Assembly: GCF_007559435.1 (NCBI RefSeq)
Contig: NZ_VMBP01000005.1
Span: 334,673 to 398,672 of the forward strand
Direction: 5' to 3'
Origin: Ancylobacter moscoviensis
Lineage (GTDB): Bacteria; Pseudomonadota; Alphaproteobacteria; Rhizobiales; Xanthobacteraceae
DNA length: 64,000 nt
The notes under the pieces: generated by a model
Seen by the model: only the letters and a program-made list of their open reading frames with translations
Databases searched by the model: none
What the model was told of the DNA's origin: nothing
Position numbers and translations under genes: made by a program
In this document: positions 34,565-45,358 of the stretch, piece by piece
Layout of the letters: each line of letters opens with the position of its first letter
Numbering within the stretch: the first letter of the stretch is position 1

Positions 34565-35317
34565 CTACAGCATGCCGTGCCGGACGGTGGAGGCTGTCGC
34601 GTCGATATCGATGCCGGCGAGTCGGGCTGACAGCCTGGTGCGGTTGGAAACGTCCATCTTCCGGAAGATCCGCAGCAAGTGAGTTTTCACCGTGCCCAGT
34701 CCGATCTCCAGCGCATCGGCGATGTCCTGATTGGTCGAGCCGTTGCCGATCAGTTCGGCGACTTCGATCTCGCGATCGGTCAGCCCGTAGATCAGCCGCA
34801 TCTGCCGGTGGCGCCGCCAGAGGCGGTGGCGGGGATGGTTGCCGAGATTGAATTCGAGATAGGGCTGGAGAGACGTGGCGATTCTCAGCGTCTCCTCACT
34901 GATCGAAGGATCGTCCGGTGACTTGAGGATACCCAGGCCGGCGAAGGGCTCGTCGTCGCACCAGAACACGAAGTCCAGCACATCGGTGACATCGCTGTCC
35001 CGCAGATAACCCCGATAATGCTCGAAGTCGCATGCCGGTGCGAGATGCCGGTCCTGGCTGATCGTGGCGATCCGTTTGCCGGAGGCGACAAGCCGTTCGA
35101 TGTTCAGCGGGTCGAATGGCTTCATGTCGCGGATGTAGCGGTCGATGTAGCGCATGCCCGGGCCGACAACGTCGGCCACCACCATGTGGCGACGGTCGTC
35201 GATCCAGTAGACGACCGTCGAGGAGGCCTGGAATGTGCGCATTGCCACGTCGCGGATGCGGGCGATCTGCTCGTCGGTGGCACGCGAGGGAGCGGCTCCC
35301 GAGAGTTGGGACATCAT
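34565..35317 (-). CDS. LuxR family transcriptional regulator
   Basis: A 250-residue regulator. The C-terminal helix-turn-helix (about 185-240) reads YGLTDREIEVAELIGNGSTNQDIADALEIGLGTVKTHLLRIFRKMDV, a clear LuxR/FixJ-type domain. The N-terminal 170 residues resemble a small sensor domain (VVYWIDDRRHMVVADVVGPGMRYIDRYI), not a phospho-receiver: no conserved DD...K pattern was seen. The start at 35317 is selected by GGGAGG five bases upstream. It is the last gene of a minus-strand run after the peptide-transporter ATPase (63-base gap), so it may regulate uptake from within the operon. Confidence 0.88.
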   Translation of the reverse strand: MMSQLSGAAPSRATDEQIARIRDVAMRTFQASSTVVYWIDDRRHMVVADVVGPGMRYIDRYIRDMKPFDPLNIERLVASGKRIATISQDRHLAPACDFEHYRGYLRDSDVTDVLDFVFWCDDEPFAGLGILKSPDDPSISEETLRIATSLQPYLEFNLGNHPRHRLWRRHRQMRLIYGLTDREIEVAELIGNGSTNQDIADALEIGLGTVKTHLLRIFRKMDVSNRTRLSARLAGIDIDATASTVRHGML

Positions 35318-35380
35318 CGTCCTCCCAATCAAAGGGGCATTGCCTGCGTCCCAAGCAAGAATGCTGCCATGCGTCCGGGT

Positions 35381-36373
<993 letters not shown>

Positions 36374-36375
36374 GG

Positions 36376-37374
36376 TCAGGCTGGCTCCTGCATCAGCGTA
36401 GCGAGGGACAGCTCGCCGGCGCGGTGACAGGCGACGACCGAACGGTCGAAACGGAGCAGGTCGGGCTCGCTCATCCGGCACGCAGATACGGCAAAGCCGC
36501 AGCGGGGCTCGAAGGGGCAGCCGGGCGGGCGGTCGGCGAGCGAGGGCGGCGTGCCGGGAATGGCGTGCAAACGTTCGCTCACGTCGTCGATGGATGGTAC
36601 GGCCGCCAGCAGGCTGGCCGTGTATGGGTGGCGTGGCGTCGCGAAAAGCGGCTCCACCGGGCCTCTCTCGGTCACGCGGCCGGCATACAGAACGCTCATG
36701 CGATCGGCGAGGCCTGCCACCAGGCCGAGATCGTGGGTGATCAGCACGATCGCCATGCCGCGCTCCTCGCGCAGCCGGGCGAAGATCTCCACGATCTGCG
36801 CCTGGATCGTCACGTCGAGCGCCGTGGTCGGCTCGTCGGCGATCAGGAGGTCGGGATCGTTGGCGATGGCGATGGCGATGACCACCCGCTGCCGCATGCC
36901 GCCGGAGAATTCGTGCGGATACTGATCGAAACGGCGCTCCGGTGCCGGAATGGCAACGGCTTCCAGCAGGGAGAGGGCCTTAGCGCGAAGCTCGCGCCGC
37001 GAAAGCCCCGGATTGTGCAGCCGGACCATCTCGACGATCTGCGTCCCGATGGTCTTCACCGGGTTGAGCGCCGTCATCGGGTCCTGGAAGACCATGGCGA
37101 TGCGCTTTCCGCGCAGGGCACGCAGTCGCCGCTCGGAGGCACCGCAGATCTCCTCGCCATCGAACCGGATGGAGCCGGATATCCCGAAATGACGGGGTAG
37201 AAGTCCCATGACCGCCAGCATCGACAGGCTCTTGCCCGAACCGGATTCGCCGACGAGGCCGACGACTTCCCCGCGCTGGACCGAGAAGTCGACATTGGAC
37301 ACGGCCGTCCGCTCGCCGTCACGGGTGGGAATGGTCACGGCGAGGCCGCGGATGTCGAGGAGAGGAAGGCTCAT
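36376..37374 (-). CDS. oligopeptide/dipeptide ABC transporter ATPase (DppD/OppD-like)
   Basis: A 332-residue ATPase: Walker [28 protein letters not shown], signature [16 protein letters not shown], Walker [15 protein letters not shown], switch LITHDLGLV. The C-terminus [17 protein letters not shown] carries the peptide-transporter cysteine motif. The nucleotide loop [10 protein letters not shown] has Leu rather than Thr after the Ser, common in OppD. It is the fourth gene of the transporter, ten bases after the second permease gene. Confidence 0.93.
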   Translation of the reverse strand: MSLPLLDIRGLAVTIPTRDGERTAVSNVDFSVQRGEVVGLVGESGSGKSLSMLAVMGLLPRHFGISGSIRFDGEEICGASERRLRALRGKRIAMVFQDPMTALNPVKTIGTQIVEMVRLHNPGLSRRELRAKALSLLEAVAIPAPERRFDQYPHEFSGGMRQRVVIAIAIANDPDLLIADEPTTALDVTIQAQIVEIFARLREERGMAIVLITHDLGLVAGLADRMSVLYAGRVTERGPVEPLFATPRHPYTASLLAAVPSIDDVSERLHAIPGTPPSLADRPPGCPFEPRCGFAVSACRMSEPDLLRFDRSVVACHRAGELSLATLMQEPA

Positions 37375-37384
37375 GTTCTCTTCC

Positions 37385-38269
37385 TCACTGGCGGCCGCGC
37401 GGATCGGAGACGTCGCGCAGCGCGTCGCCCAGGAAGTTCGAGCTCAGCGAAACGAGGAAGATCGCCATGCCCGGCCCGAGCGCAATCCACCAGCAATAGA
37501 AATTGGACGCGCCCTCGGCGATCATCTGGCCCCATTCCGGAGTCGGCGGCTGCGCCCCGAGGCCGATGAAGCTGAGGCCGGCGGCGAGCAGGATCACCTG
37601 CCCGACATCCATGGTCATGTTGACGAGGATCGGGCTCCAGCACAGCGGCATGATGTGCTTGACCAGAAGCCGGCCGGGCTTGACCCCGCCGACGATCGCC
37701 GCGTCGACATGGTCGAGCTTCTTCACGTTCAGCACCTGGGCGCGCATCAGGCGTGCATAGATCGGCCACCAGACGATGATGAGCGCAAGTGCCGTGTTGA
37801 CGAGGCCCGGACCGAGCGAGGCGGCGATCGCCATGGCGAGGAGCACGGGCGGGAAGGCGAGGGTGATGTCCGCAAGCCGCATCAGCACGTTGTCGACGAT
37901 GCCGCCGAGGAAGCCGGCCAGCGCCCCGACCGCAACGCCGATGCCCACCGCGACGATCAGGACGGAGACGGCGATGGGGAGCGAGTAGCGCGCGCCATAG
38001 AGCGTCCGGACCAGCACGTCGCGGCCAAGGGCGTCGGTGCCGAGCCAGTGGGCGGCGCTTGGCGGCTGGAGGCGCCGCCCGGCGAGGCCGATCGGGTCGT
38101 AGGGCGTCCACCAGGGAATGGTGACGGCGATGACGACGAGGCTGACAAGGACAGCCACGGCAAAGATCACCGGGGCCTGCCGCCAGCCAAGGTGGCGGAC
38201 AAAACGGCCAACGGAGGCCGAGAGGCGCGGACGCGGGCGTTCGAGCGTGCGGGCGGGGCTGAAGAGCAT
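37385..38269 (-). CDS. peptide-type ABC transporter permease (DppC/OppC-like)
   Basis: A 294-residue inner-membrane protein with an N-terminal helix (APVIFAVAVLVSLVVIAVTI), the HWLGTDALGRDVLVRTLYGARYSL motif typical of DppC/OppC, and the coupling loop HVDAAIVGGVKPGRLLVKHIMPLCWSPILVN. Its ATG overlaps the stop of the preceding permease gene (TGATG), so the two permeases are translationally coupled. Confidence 0.93.
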   Translation of the reverse strand: MLFSPARTLERPRPRLSASVGRFVRHLGWRQAPVIFAVAVLVSLVVIAVTIPWWTPYDPIGLAGRRLQPPSAAHWLGTDALGRDVLVRTLYGARYSLPIAVSVLIVAVGIGVAVGALAGFLGGIVDNVLMRLADITLAFPPVLLAMAIAASLGPGLVNTALALIIVWWPIYARLMRAQVLNVKKLDHVDAAIVGGVKPGRLLVKHIMPLCWSPILVNMTMDVGQVILLAAGLSFIGLGAQPPTPEWGQMIAEGASNFYCWWIALGPGMAIFLVSLSSNFLGDALRDVSDPRGRQ

Positions 38270-39285
38270 CAGCCGGCCTCCCGCATGCGCGGATCCGCCG
38301 CCGCATAGGCGATATCGGTCAGCAGGTTTGCAATGAGGAAGCCGAGCCCGCCGATGATCGTCACGCCGGTGATCGCGGGGTAGTCGAGGCTGCGCGCCGC
38401 ATCCACCGCGTAGGAACCGATGCCGGGCCAGGAGAAGATGGTCTCCACGAGCACCGAGCCGGTGATGAGATAGGCAAAGGTGAAGCCGAGGATGGTCAGC
38501 GCCGGTATCAGCGCATTGGCGAGGGCGTGGTGGATGAGCACCCGCAGCCGCCCGGCGCCCTTTGCCCGCGCCATGGTGATGTAGTCCTGCCCGAGCACGT
38601 CGAGCATGGAGGCCCGCACCATCCGCGCGATGATGCCGACGACCGACCAACCGAGTACCAGCGACGGCAGCACGAGGTGGCGCAGCGCGTCGAGAAAAGC
38701 CGACCCGTCGCGGGCCAGCAGGGTGTCGATCAGCATGAAGCCGGTCACGGTCGGCGGGGCGACGGCACGGATGTCCAGCCGACCGGGGCCGGGGAGCAGT
38801 TTCATCTGCACCGAGAACAGGAACAGCGCGATGAGGCCCAGCCAGAATACCGGCAGGCATGAACCCGTCAGCGCGATCAGTCGCGCGAGGTGGTCGGCAA
38901 ACGTGTTCCTGAATTCGGCCGAGATGATTGCCAGCACGATGCCGCCGATGGTGCCGACGATCATCGCGCAGATGACGAGCTCGAGCGTTGCCGGCAGGCG
39001 CTGGAGCAGATCGGTCAGCACCGGCTGCTTGGTGCGGAACGAGGTGCCAAGGTCGCCGTGGACGAGATTCCAGACGTAGACGGCGTAGCGTTCCGGGACG
39101 GAGCCGTCGAGCCCCCAGCGGGCCTTGGCGGCGGCAACGATCTCGGGGTTGTCGAGATTGCGCGCGCCGATGATCGAGACGAGGGGATTACCCTTGGTGA
39201 ACTGCGCGAGCAGGAAGGTCGCCGTCACGATCCCGAGGAGCAGGAACGGCATCACGAACAATCGCTGTACGACGACCTTCAGCAT
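38269..39285 (-). CDS. peptide-type ABC transporter permease (DppB/OppB-like)
   Basis: A 338-residue inner-membrane protein with six or so helices, the N-terminal region MLKVVVQRLFVMPFLLLGIVTATFLLAQF and the DppB-type coupling loop MLDVLGQDYITMARAKGAGRLRVLIHHALANALIP. The sequence GDLGTSFRTKQPV is a DppB/OppB landmark. It follows the binding-protein gene by 17 bases. Confidence 0.93.
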   Translation of the reverse strand: MLKVVVQRLFVMPFLLLGIVTATFLLAQFTKGNPLVSIIGARNLDNPEIVAAAKARWGLDGSVPERYAVYVWNLVHGDLGTSFRTKQPVLTDLLQRLPATLELVICAMIVGTIGGIVLAIISAEFRNTFADHLARLIALTGSCLPVFWLGLIALFLFSVQMKLLPGPGRLDIRAVAPPTVTGFMLIDTLLARDGSAFLDALRHLVLPSLVLGWSVVGIIARMVRASMLDVLGQDYITMARAKGAGRLRVLIHHALANALIPALTILGFTFAYLITGSVLVETIFSWPGIGSYAVDAARSLDYPAITGVTIIGGLGFLIANLLTDIAYAAADPRMREAG

Positions 39286-39302
39286 GGCGCAGTCTCAGGC
39301 CC

Positions 39303-40913
39303 TTACTTCTTCTCGATTTCGCCAAGCGGCAGGTTGCAGCAGGCGCTGTAGCGCACGCCGCTGACGTCGTTGCGGTAGGCGAGGACAAGGTTCGGGCTGA
39401 CCAGCGGCACGATGATCTTGTCGTCGATCATCCTGAGGGCGAGGTCGTGATAGGCCTTCTCCTGCGCCGCGGCGTCGGTGGCGGCGAGCGCCTTATGGTA
39501 CATTTCGAGCTGTTCCTTGCCGTCGAGACCCGGCTGGCTTCCGACGCCGGCGCGCTTGGCCCAGGGCATGCCGGGCAGCATGCCGAAATACTGGACGTAC
39601 TGGGCGCTGCCGAAATAGTCCGGCGCAAAGAAGCCGAGCGCGAAGGGAACTCCGGGATTGTCGATGTCGCTCGCCCATACGGTGAAGGGAACCGGCTTCA
39701 GCGAGAGCTTGATGCCGATCTTGCCGAGATCCTGCTGCACCTTCTGTGCCAACAGCGACAGGTCGACCCCGTAGACGTTCATCGCCGGGAACTCCAGTTC
39801 CATGGCGAAGCCGTCCGGATGACCGGCCTTGGCGAGCAATTCCTTCGCTTTCTCGATGTTCGAGACGGGCGCGGGCAGGTCCGTCGTGCCGGGGTAGCCG
39901 TTCGGTATGGCGGAGGGCTGCTCCTTGCCGTCGCCGCCGACCGTGAAGTCGATGATGCCCTTGTAGTCCAGCGCGAGCGCGATGGCCTCGCGCACCTCCT
40001 TGGTCAGCGGAACCGGGGCGCTCTTGGCCGCCGGGCTGATGGCTGCATAGACATAGTTGAAGGATGGAACGGATTTGAAGGTCGCGTCGGGGGCGGAGAC
40101 GGTCTTCGCCGTATCGGGATCGACCTGCATGGCGATGTCGGCGGCGCCGGACTGGAGCATCTGCGCCTGGGTGACCGCGTCGGCGGTCTGCTTGAGCACG
40201 ACCCCGGAGATGGCCGGCTTCTTCCCCCAGTATTTGTCATTGCGCGTGAGGCGCAGGGAATCGTCAGCGGTGTATTTCTCCAGCACGAACGGGCCGGCAC
40301 CGGCCGAATTGGCAAGGAACCAGGTGTCGGAGGTGTCCGAGGTCGCCGCGTCGTCCTTCGCGTTGGCGCCGTTGGCCGAAGCGAGCTTGGAGTTGATGAT
40401 CCCGGTATAGGGCGCCGCAAGGATGCCGAGGAATTCGGAGTTGGGCGTGGTCGCGGTGATGACCACGGTCTTGTCGTCCTTCGCCTCGACCGACTTCAGG
40501 CTGTCCATCAGGTAGGCCGGGCCGCCCTTGATGTTCTTCAGGCGCTCCAGCGTCCATTTCACGTCGGCCGCGGTCACCGGGCTCCCGTCGGAGAAGGTGG
40601 CGGCCGGGTCGAGGTGGAAGGTGAAGGTGGTGACGTCCGGGCTCACCTCCCAGCTCTTGGCAAGGCTGGGGATGATGGTCTGGTTGTCCGCCGCCAGCGT
40701 GAGCAGCGTCGCATAAACCGACGAGAGATAGATCTGGCAGGTGTCGCAGTAAGCACGCGCCGGATCGAGCGAGTTGATGTCCATGTCGCGGGCCACGACG
40801 ATCGGCCCGTCGGCGGCTCCTGCCTTCGGCGAACCGAACGGCAGGAGGAAGACGGACGCCAGCAGCGCGGCGGCGAGGCGTGTCGAGAGAGCGGGACGGG
40901 AACGTCTGGCCAT
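39303..40913 (-). CDS. peptide-type ABC transporter solute-binding protein (family 5, DppA/OppA-like)
   Basis: A 536-residue periplasmic binding protein with a signal peptide (STRLAAALLASVFLLPFG, cleavage near KAGAADG). The mature part begins IVVARDMDINSLDPARAYCDTCQIYLSSVYATLLTL, then FTFHLDPAATFSDGSPVTAADVKWTLERL, the standard family 5 signature. It probably binds a peptide, amino compound or nickel-like ligand; the adjacent aminotransferase hints at an amine or amino-acid derivative. Two cysteines near the N-terminus (CDTC) and two near the C-terminus (ACC) may form disulfides. Confidence 0.92.
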   Translation of the reverse strand: MARRSRPALSTRLAAALLASVFLLPFGSPKAGAADGPIVVARDMDINSLDPARAYCDTCQIYLSSVYATLLTLAADNQTIIPSLAKSWEVSPDVTTFTFHLDPAATFSDGSPVTAADVKWTLERLKNIKGGPAYLMDSLKSVEAKDDKTVVITATTPNSEFLGILAAPYTGIINSKLASANGANAKDDAATSDTSDTWFLANSAGAGPFVLEKYTADDSLRLTRNDKYWGKKPAISGVVLKQTADAVTQAQMLQSGAADIAMQVDPDTAKTVSAPDATFKSVPSFNYVYAAISPAAKSAPVPLTKEVREAIALALDYKGIIDFTVGGDGKEQPSAIPNGYPGTTDLPAPVSNIEKAKELLAKAGHPDGFAMELEFPAMNVYGVDLSLLAQKVQQDLGKIGIKLSLKPVPFTVWASDIDNPGVPFALGFFAPDYFGSAQYVQYFGMLPGMPWAKRAGVGSQPGLDGKEQLEMYHKALAATDAAAQEKAYHDLALRMIDDKIIVPLVSPNLVLAYRNDVSGVRYSACCNLPLGEIEKK

Positions 40914-40954
40914 GGCGGTATCTCCGGACGAATGGGGCGGAAGGGCGGGAACGC

Positions 40955-42187
40955 TTAGGCGGTGGCCGGCGTGAGCGCGCGCACGCTGCGGAATCCCAGT
41001 TCGGCGGCTTCGAGCGCTCGGGCGATGTCCCCGGGCGTGTGCGCCGCGCTGAGGAACATGTTGTGCAGCGGATGGAAGTAGACTCCCGCCTTGATCGCCG
41101 CCGAGCAGAAGGCGAAGCCCTTGCGGGCATCCGCATCGTCATCGAACAGCATCAGCGGCATCTGCACGGGGCCGGTCTGGCGGATCGGGATGTCGTAGGT
41201 GGCGCTCAGCGAGGCGAGCCCCTCGCGCAGCAGCGTGCCCATGCGCTCCATATGCGCGATGGCGTCGTCGCGGCGCAGGATGCTCAGCGTCGCCACGGCG
41301 GCGGCCATCGACATCGCGCCGCACCAGAAGGATCCGGTGGTGAAGATGGACTGCGTCGCGGCGCGGAAGCGGTCATTGCCGGTCACCGCCGCCAGGGGGA
41401 AGCCGTTGGCGATGGACTTGGACCATGCGGCGAGGTCGGGCTGTACGCCGACCCGTTCCCAGCTGCCTCCGAGAGACAGGCGAAAGCCCGCGCGCACGTC
41501 GTCCACGATCAGCGCGGCGTCGGCATCATCGGCGGCGGCGCGGGCGGCAGTCGCGAACTCCACCGTGGGCAGTTGCTGGTCCTTGCCGTAATCGTGCTTG
41601 AAGGCGCTGACGATGATGCCGGCGAGATCGCCATCTGCCTTGGCGACGGCGGCACGCAGGCTCTCGATGTCGTTGTAGTCGTAGGTGAGGATGTGGGCGC
41701 GGTCCTCGGCTGTGACGCCGATGAGCGAAGGCGAACACCACGGCACGGCGCCGTGATAGGCGCCGTTGGCGACGAGGATCTTGCGTCTTCCCGTGCCGGC
41801 GCGGGCGATGGTCGCCGCCGTCGTCGTCGCGTCCGTGCCGTTCTTCTCGAACTGGGCCCAGTCGGCGTGGGGGATCAACTCCACCATCAGCTCGGCCAGT
41901 TCGACCATCGCCTCGGCGGGGCCGTTCATGGCGTCGCCGCGCTGGTACTGGGCAAAGGCGGCGGCGTCGACCTCGGGATGGTGGTGGCCGAGAATGATCG
42001 GCCCCCAGCTGCACATGAAGTCGAGATATTCGTTGCCGTCGACATCCCACAGCTTCGTGCCCTCGGCACGAGCAAAATACTGGGGGTAGCCCTCGGGCAG
42101 ATCCTTGGCGTGCATGTGTCCCCACATGCCGCCCGGAACCACCTTCATTGCCCGTTCACGCAATGCGCGATCAAGCGAATTGCTCAT
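40955..42187 (-). CDS. class III PLP aminotransferase/aminomutase (HemL-like)
   Basis: A 410-residue fold-type I PLP enzyme, related to glutamate-1-semialdehyde aminomutase and omega-amino acid aminotransferases. Seen are LWDVDGNEYLDFMCSWGPIILGHHHP near the N-terminus, FEKNGTDATTTAATIARA in the PLP phosphate site, ALIVDDVRAGFR with the ring-pairing Asp, and the Schiff-base lysine in AAWSKSIANGFPLAAVTG. It heads the minus-strand operon, 41 bases before the binding-protein gene, so its substrate is likely what the transporter brings in. It is not hemL by context: no other heme gene is near. Confidence 0.88.
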   Translation of the reverse strand: MSNSLDRALRERAMKVVPGGMWGHMHAKDLPEGYPQYFARAEGTKLWDVDGNEYLDFMCSWGPIILGHHHPEVDAAAFAQYQRGDAMNGPAEAMVELAELMVELIPHADWAQFEKNGTDATTTAATIARAGTGRRKILVANGAYHGAVPWCSPSLIGVTAEDRAHILTYDYNDIESLRAAVAKADGDLAGIIVSAFKHDYGKDQQLPTVEFATAARAAADDADAALIVDDVRAGFRLSLGGSWERVGVQPDLAAWSKSIANGFPLAAVTGNDRFRAATQSIFTTGSFWCGAMSMAAAVATLSILRRDDAIAHMERMGTLLREGLASLSATYDIPIRQTGPVQMPLMLFDDDADARKGFAFCSAAIKAGVYFHPLHNMFLSAAHTPGDIARALEAAELGFRSVRALTPATA

Positions 42188-42354
42188 CGTCGCTTCTCAC
42201 CTGTGCATGCCTAAATTTCAGCCGCAAAGGTGTTCGGGCGAGGCCGGAGCGTCAATCTACCGAAAGTAAGACCCCGCGCATTCGATGGGGGGTTCTCCCG
42301 CGAAAGCTACGATTGCCGCTTCGATCCGGCGGCGTTCGCGCGCCCCTCCCTCTC

Positions 42355-43416
42355 TCACCCAGCCGCCGCGCGGCGCTTTTCGTCGCGGCGGAGCTGTGTC
42401 ACGTCGTGCTGGAGCGTCAGGCCGCGGATGATCGGGTGATCCCAGATCGTGCCGCCGGCCGGCGCCGCGAGCGGGGAGGGGGTGACGGGCAGAGCCTCGA
42501 CCAGCGCGTCGGCGTCCGGCAGGTCGACCGGGGTCCAGTTGGCGTCGATCGCGGCCATCAGCGCCGCCCAGTCCGTCGGCGCTCCGCGCGGCTGGAGATA
42601 GGCGCGCAGCCGCTCGCGTCCCAGCCCCCGATAGAGATCGATGATCCGCAGGTCGACGGTGGAATCCGCGCCCAGATCGAGGTCGCCGGCTCCTGTGCCC
42701 GCCGTCGCCGGCGAGAAGTAGAGGCACGGAATGCCGTAGCTCTCGGCGATCACCATGCCGTGCAGGCTGGTGGAGACGATGCGCTCGCAGGCGCGGATCT
42801 CGTCGATCTTGTCGCGCAACCCGTCGATCGAGATCGGCGTCACCGTGGTGATCAGGTGCACGTCGTCGCGGAATTCGGCCGGGATCCGGTAGCGCAGCAG
42901 TTCCTCGCGCGGATGGGCTTCCAGCTCGCGGTCCGCCAGTTCCGAGAGGTGCAGGATGCAGCCGAGCTTCCACTTCTTTGCCACCGGCGGCGCGTGGAAG
43001 CGCGGCAGCAGCCAGACGGGATCGCCATAGACGCCGGAGCCGCGCCCGCCGCCGTTCAGCAGCGCTTCCGAGACCGGGCCGCGCGTGGCGTTGACGTGGA
43101 AGCGCGATCCCGGCGGCGGCACGAAGGCCTCGCGTTCCGGCTCGGGGCGGGAGGGGTTGCGCCAGTTCGAGCAGCCGGTGCCCCAGAACCAGACGTCACC
43201 GCCGGAAAAACCATGCCCGATCGTGCCGACCGCCGCCATGCGCGGCGCGTTCGACTGGGTCGGCAGCCGGTGCACCGGCTTGCCGCTGACCAGCGCCACC
43301 ATGACCGGGCTCAAAGCATCTCCAAAATTGAGATAATTCATTTGTAAAGTCGAACCGGCCCAGCCGAGCGGTATGCTGCCGGTCCGTTCCACGAGTTCGT
43401 CGAGTATTGCGGCCAT
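42355..43416 (-). CDS. polysaccharide pyruvyltransferase family protein
   Basis: A 353-residue protein with the polysaccharide pyruvyl transferase layout: an early NFGDALSPVMVALVSGKPV, a middle GDPVWLLPRF, and the conserved C-terminal block ITTVTPISIDGLRDKIDEIRACERIVSTSLHGMVIAESYGIPCLYFS. Such enzymes transfer pyruvate from phosphoenolpyruvate to sugars of capsule or exopolysaccharide, although many members have other glycan roles. The start at 43416 is preferred because GGGAG lies five bases before it; ATG 43446 would add ten residues. It is divergent from the B12-dependent radical SAM gene across an AT-richer 285-base gap. Confidence 0.82.
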   Translation of the reverse strand: MAAILDELVERTGSIPLGWAGSTLQMNYLNFGDALSPVMVALVSGKPVHRLPTQSNAPRMAAVGTIGHGFSGGDVWFWGTGCSNWRNPSRPEPEREAFVPPPGSRFHVNATRGPVSEALLNGGGRGSGVYGDPVWLLPRFHAPPVAKKWKLGCILHLSELADRELEAHPREELLRYRIPAEFRDDVHLITTVTPISIDGLRDKIDEIRACERIVSTSLHGMVIAESYGIPCLYFSPATAGTGAGDLDLGADSTVDLRIIDLYRGLGRERLRAYLQPRGAPTDWAALMAAIDANWTPVDLPDADALVEALPVTPSPLAAPAGGTIWDHPIIRGLTLQHDVTQLRRDEKRRAAAG

Positions 43417-43701
43417 GAGAACTCCCGACACTTGATCAGAAAACATCGCCTATCCGGCACATATAGTCGTCGGTCTCGATCTGCCGCGCAATGACGCGGC
43501 GTTATGATTTATCTCCGGAAAATCTCATCAATCCGCCCCGATCGCGCCTCGTTATGCTGCGGTGCCGTTCCGCTCTGATTGCAGTGCGGTGTGGACACAA
43601 CCCTTTGGGCGTGTCTCCCGGCGGCTTTACCTGCATAAGATCGTATTCGTCATGCTTCTTTGAGGTGTCATGGTATTCGACGGATCGAAAGAGGTATAAA
43701 A

Positions 43702-45339
43702 ATGCCGGAGAACACCAGAATATTACTCGTATATCCGAGATTTTCTGGTCCTTCTTTCTGGAATTTCAGGGAGACGTGCACGCTGGCGGGAGCCCGCTAC
43801 CCGTCGCCCCCGCTCGGCCTGATCACCGTGGCGGCGATGCTGCCGGTGAGCTGGGAAGTGCGGCTCGTCGATCGCAATGTGGAGGATCTGGGCGAGCAGG
43901 ACATCGCCTGGGCCGACCTCGTGCTCACCGGCGGCATGCTGCCCCAGCAGAGCGACACGCTGCACATCGTCGAGATGGCCCATGCCGCGGGCAAGCCGGT
44001 CGCCATCGGCGGGCCGGACGCGACCTCCAGCCCCGAGCTCTATGCCTCCGCCGATTTCCGCGTGCTGGGCGAGGCCGAGGGCGTCATCGACGCCTTCATC
44101 GCCGCCTGGAACGCCGGCGAGACCTCGGGCGACTTCATCGCCCCCAAGTTCCAGGCGGATGTCACCCGCACCCCGGTGCCCCGCTTCGATCTGCTCGATT
44201 TCCGCAACTACCTCTTCATCGGCGTGCAGTTCTCGCGCGGCTGCCCGTTCACCTGCGAGTTCTGCGACATCATCGAGCTCTATGGCCGCGTGCCGCGCAC
44301 CAAGACCACCGGCCAGCTGCTTGCCGAGCTCGACGCGCTCTACGCCCTCGGCTATCGCGGCCATGTCGATTTCGTCGACGACAACCTCATCGGCAACAAG
44401 AAGGCGGTGAAGGCGTTCCTGCCCTCGCTGATCGCGTGGCAGAAGGCGCGCCGTTATCCGTTCGAGTTCTCGACGGAAGCCTCCATCAACCTCGCCGACG
44501 ACGCGGCGCTGCTCGATCTTCTGGCCGAGGCCGGCTTCTTCACCGTCTTCGTCGGCATCGAGAGCCCGGACGAGGACGTGCTGCGGACGGCGCTGAAGAA
44601 GCAGAACACGCGGCGCGACATCGTCGCCAGCATCGAGAAGATCTATGCGGCCGGCATCGTGGTCATCGCCGGCTTCATCCTCGGCTTCGACGACGAGAAG
44701 CCGGGGGCCGGGGAGCGTATGACGGCGCTGATCGAGGACGCGCCGATCCCCATCAGCATGGTTGGGCTGCTCTACGCCCTGCCCAACACGCAGCTCACCA
44801 CCCGGCTGACCCGCGAGGGACGGCTGTTCGCCGGCCACGGCGTGGACATTGACGACGGGCTGGGGTCCGACCAGTGCGTGGCCGGGCTCAATTTCGTCAC
44901 GCGCCGCCGGCGGGAGGAGATCCTGCGCGATTTCCACGGAGTCATATCGAGGATCTACGCGCCCGACGTGTTCTTCGAGCGCGTGGCGCGGGCCGGGGGC
45001 AAGCTGCGCGTGCGCTCGATCAAGGGGGGCTTCAACCTCGGCCGCGCGATGGCGGACGCCAAGCACCTGATCCGCTTCATGGCCACCGCCACGGTCAAGC
45101 ATCCGCGGCTGGCGGGCCGCATCGCCTGGCTCATCGCCCGGGGGCTGTTCACCCACCCGACATCGCTGCCGCCGATGGTGAAGATGGCGATGCTCTACGC
45201 CCATCTCGGCCCCTTCAGCGGCTTTATCTGCGACGAGATCTCCTCGCAGATCGGCGCCATAGAGGAGGGCTCATGGTCGATGCCGGAGCGGGTGCCGGTA
45301 CCGGAGCCGGAGTTGATGCCGGCCCTCGCGCAGGGATAG
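43702..45339 (+). CDS. B12-binding radical SAM protein with DUF4070-type C-terminus
   Basis: A 545-residue protein: a cobalamin-binding-type N-terminal domain (1-140; RILLVYPRFSGPSF, YPSPPLGLITVAAMLP), then a radical SAM core with C181-x3-C185-x2-C188 in SRGCPFTCEFC, DFVDDNLIGNKKAVKAFLP and FSTEASINLADD, and a C-terminal domain (about 370-510) of the DUF4070 kind (SDQCVAGLNFVTRRRREEILRDFHGVI). Related proteins methylate unreactive carbons, HpnP (hopanoid 2-methylation) being the best known; this one is not clearly HpnP. The start is set by GAGG seven bases upstream of the ATG at 43702. Confidence 0.85.
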   Translation: MPENTRILLVYPRFSGPSFWNFRETCTLAGARYPSPPLGLITVAAMLPVSWEVRLVDRNVEDLGEQDIAWADLVLTGGMLPQQSDTLHIVEMAHAAGKPVAIGGPDATSSPELYASADFRVLGEAEGVIDAFIAAWNAGETSGDFIAPKFQADVTRTPVPRFDLLDFRNYLFIGVQFSRGCPFTCEFCDIIELYGRVPRTKTTGQLLAELDALYALGYRGHVDFVDDNLIGNKKAVKAFLPSLIAWQKARRYPFEFSTEASINLADDAALLDLLAEAGFFTVFVGIESPDEDVLRTALKKQNTRRDIVASIEKIYAAGIVVIAGFILGFDDEKPGAGERMTALIEDAPIPISMVGLLYALPNTQLTTRLTREGRLFAGHGVDIDDGLGSDQCVAGLNFVTRRRREEILRDFHGVISRIYAPDVFFERVARAGGKLRVRSIKGGFNLGRAMADAKHLIRFMATATVKHPRLAGRIAWLIARGLFTHPTSLPPMVKMAMLYAHLGPFSGFICDEISSQIGAIEEGSWSMPERVPVPEPELMPALAQG

Positions 45340-45358
45340 CGGCCGCCGCTTCGCGGCT

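Noticed and set aside
34383..34682. 99-codon plus-strand frame in the AT-rich gap
   Set aside because: No ribosome site, overlaps the 3' end of the LuxR gene on the other strand, and its second half is antisense to the helix-turn-helix.
43702..45339. HpnP (hopanoid C-2 methylase) for the B12 radical SAM protein
   Set aside because: Shares the general B12-radical SAM-DUF4070 layout, but the N-terminal wording and lack of any hopanoid gene nearby do not support the specific name.
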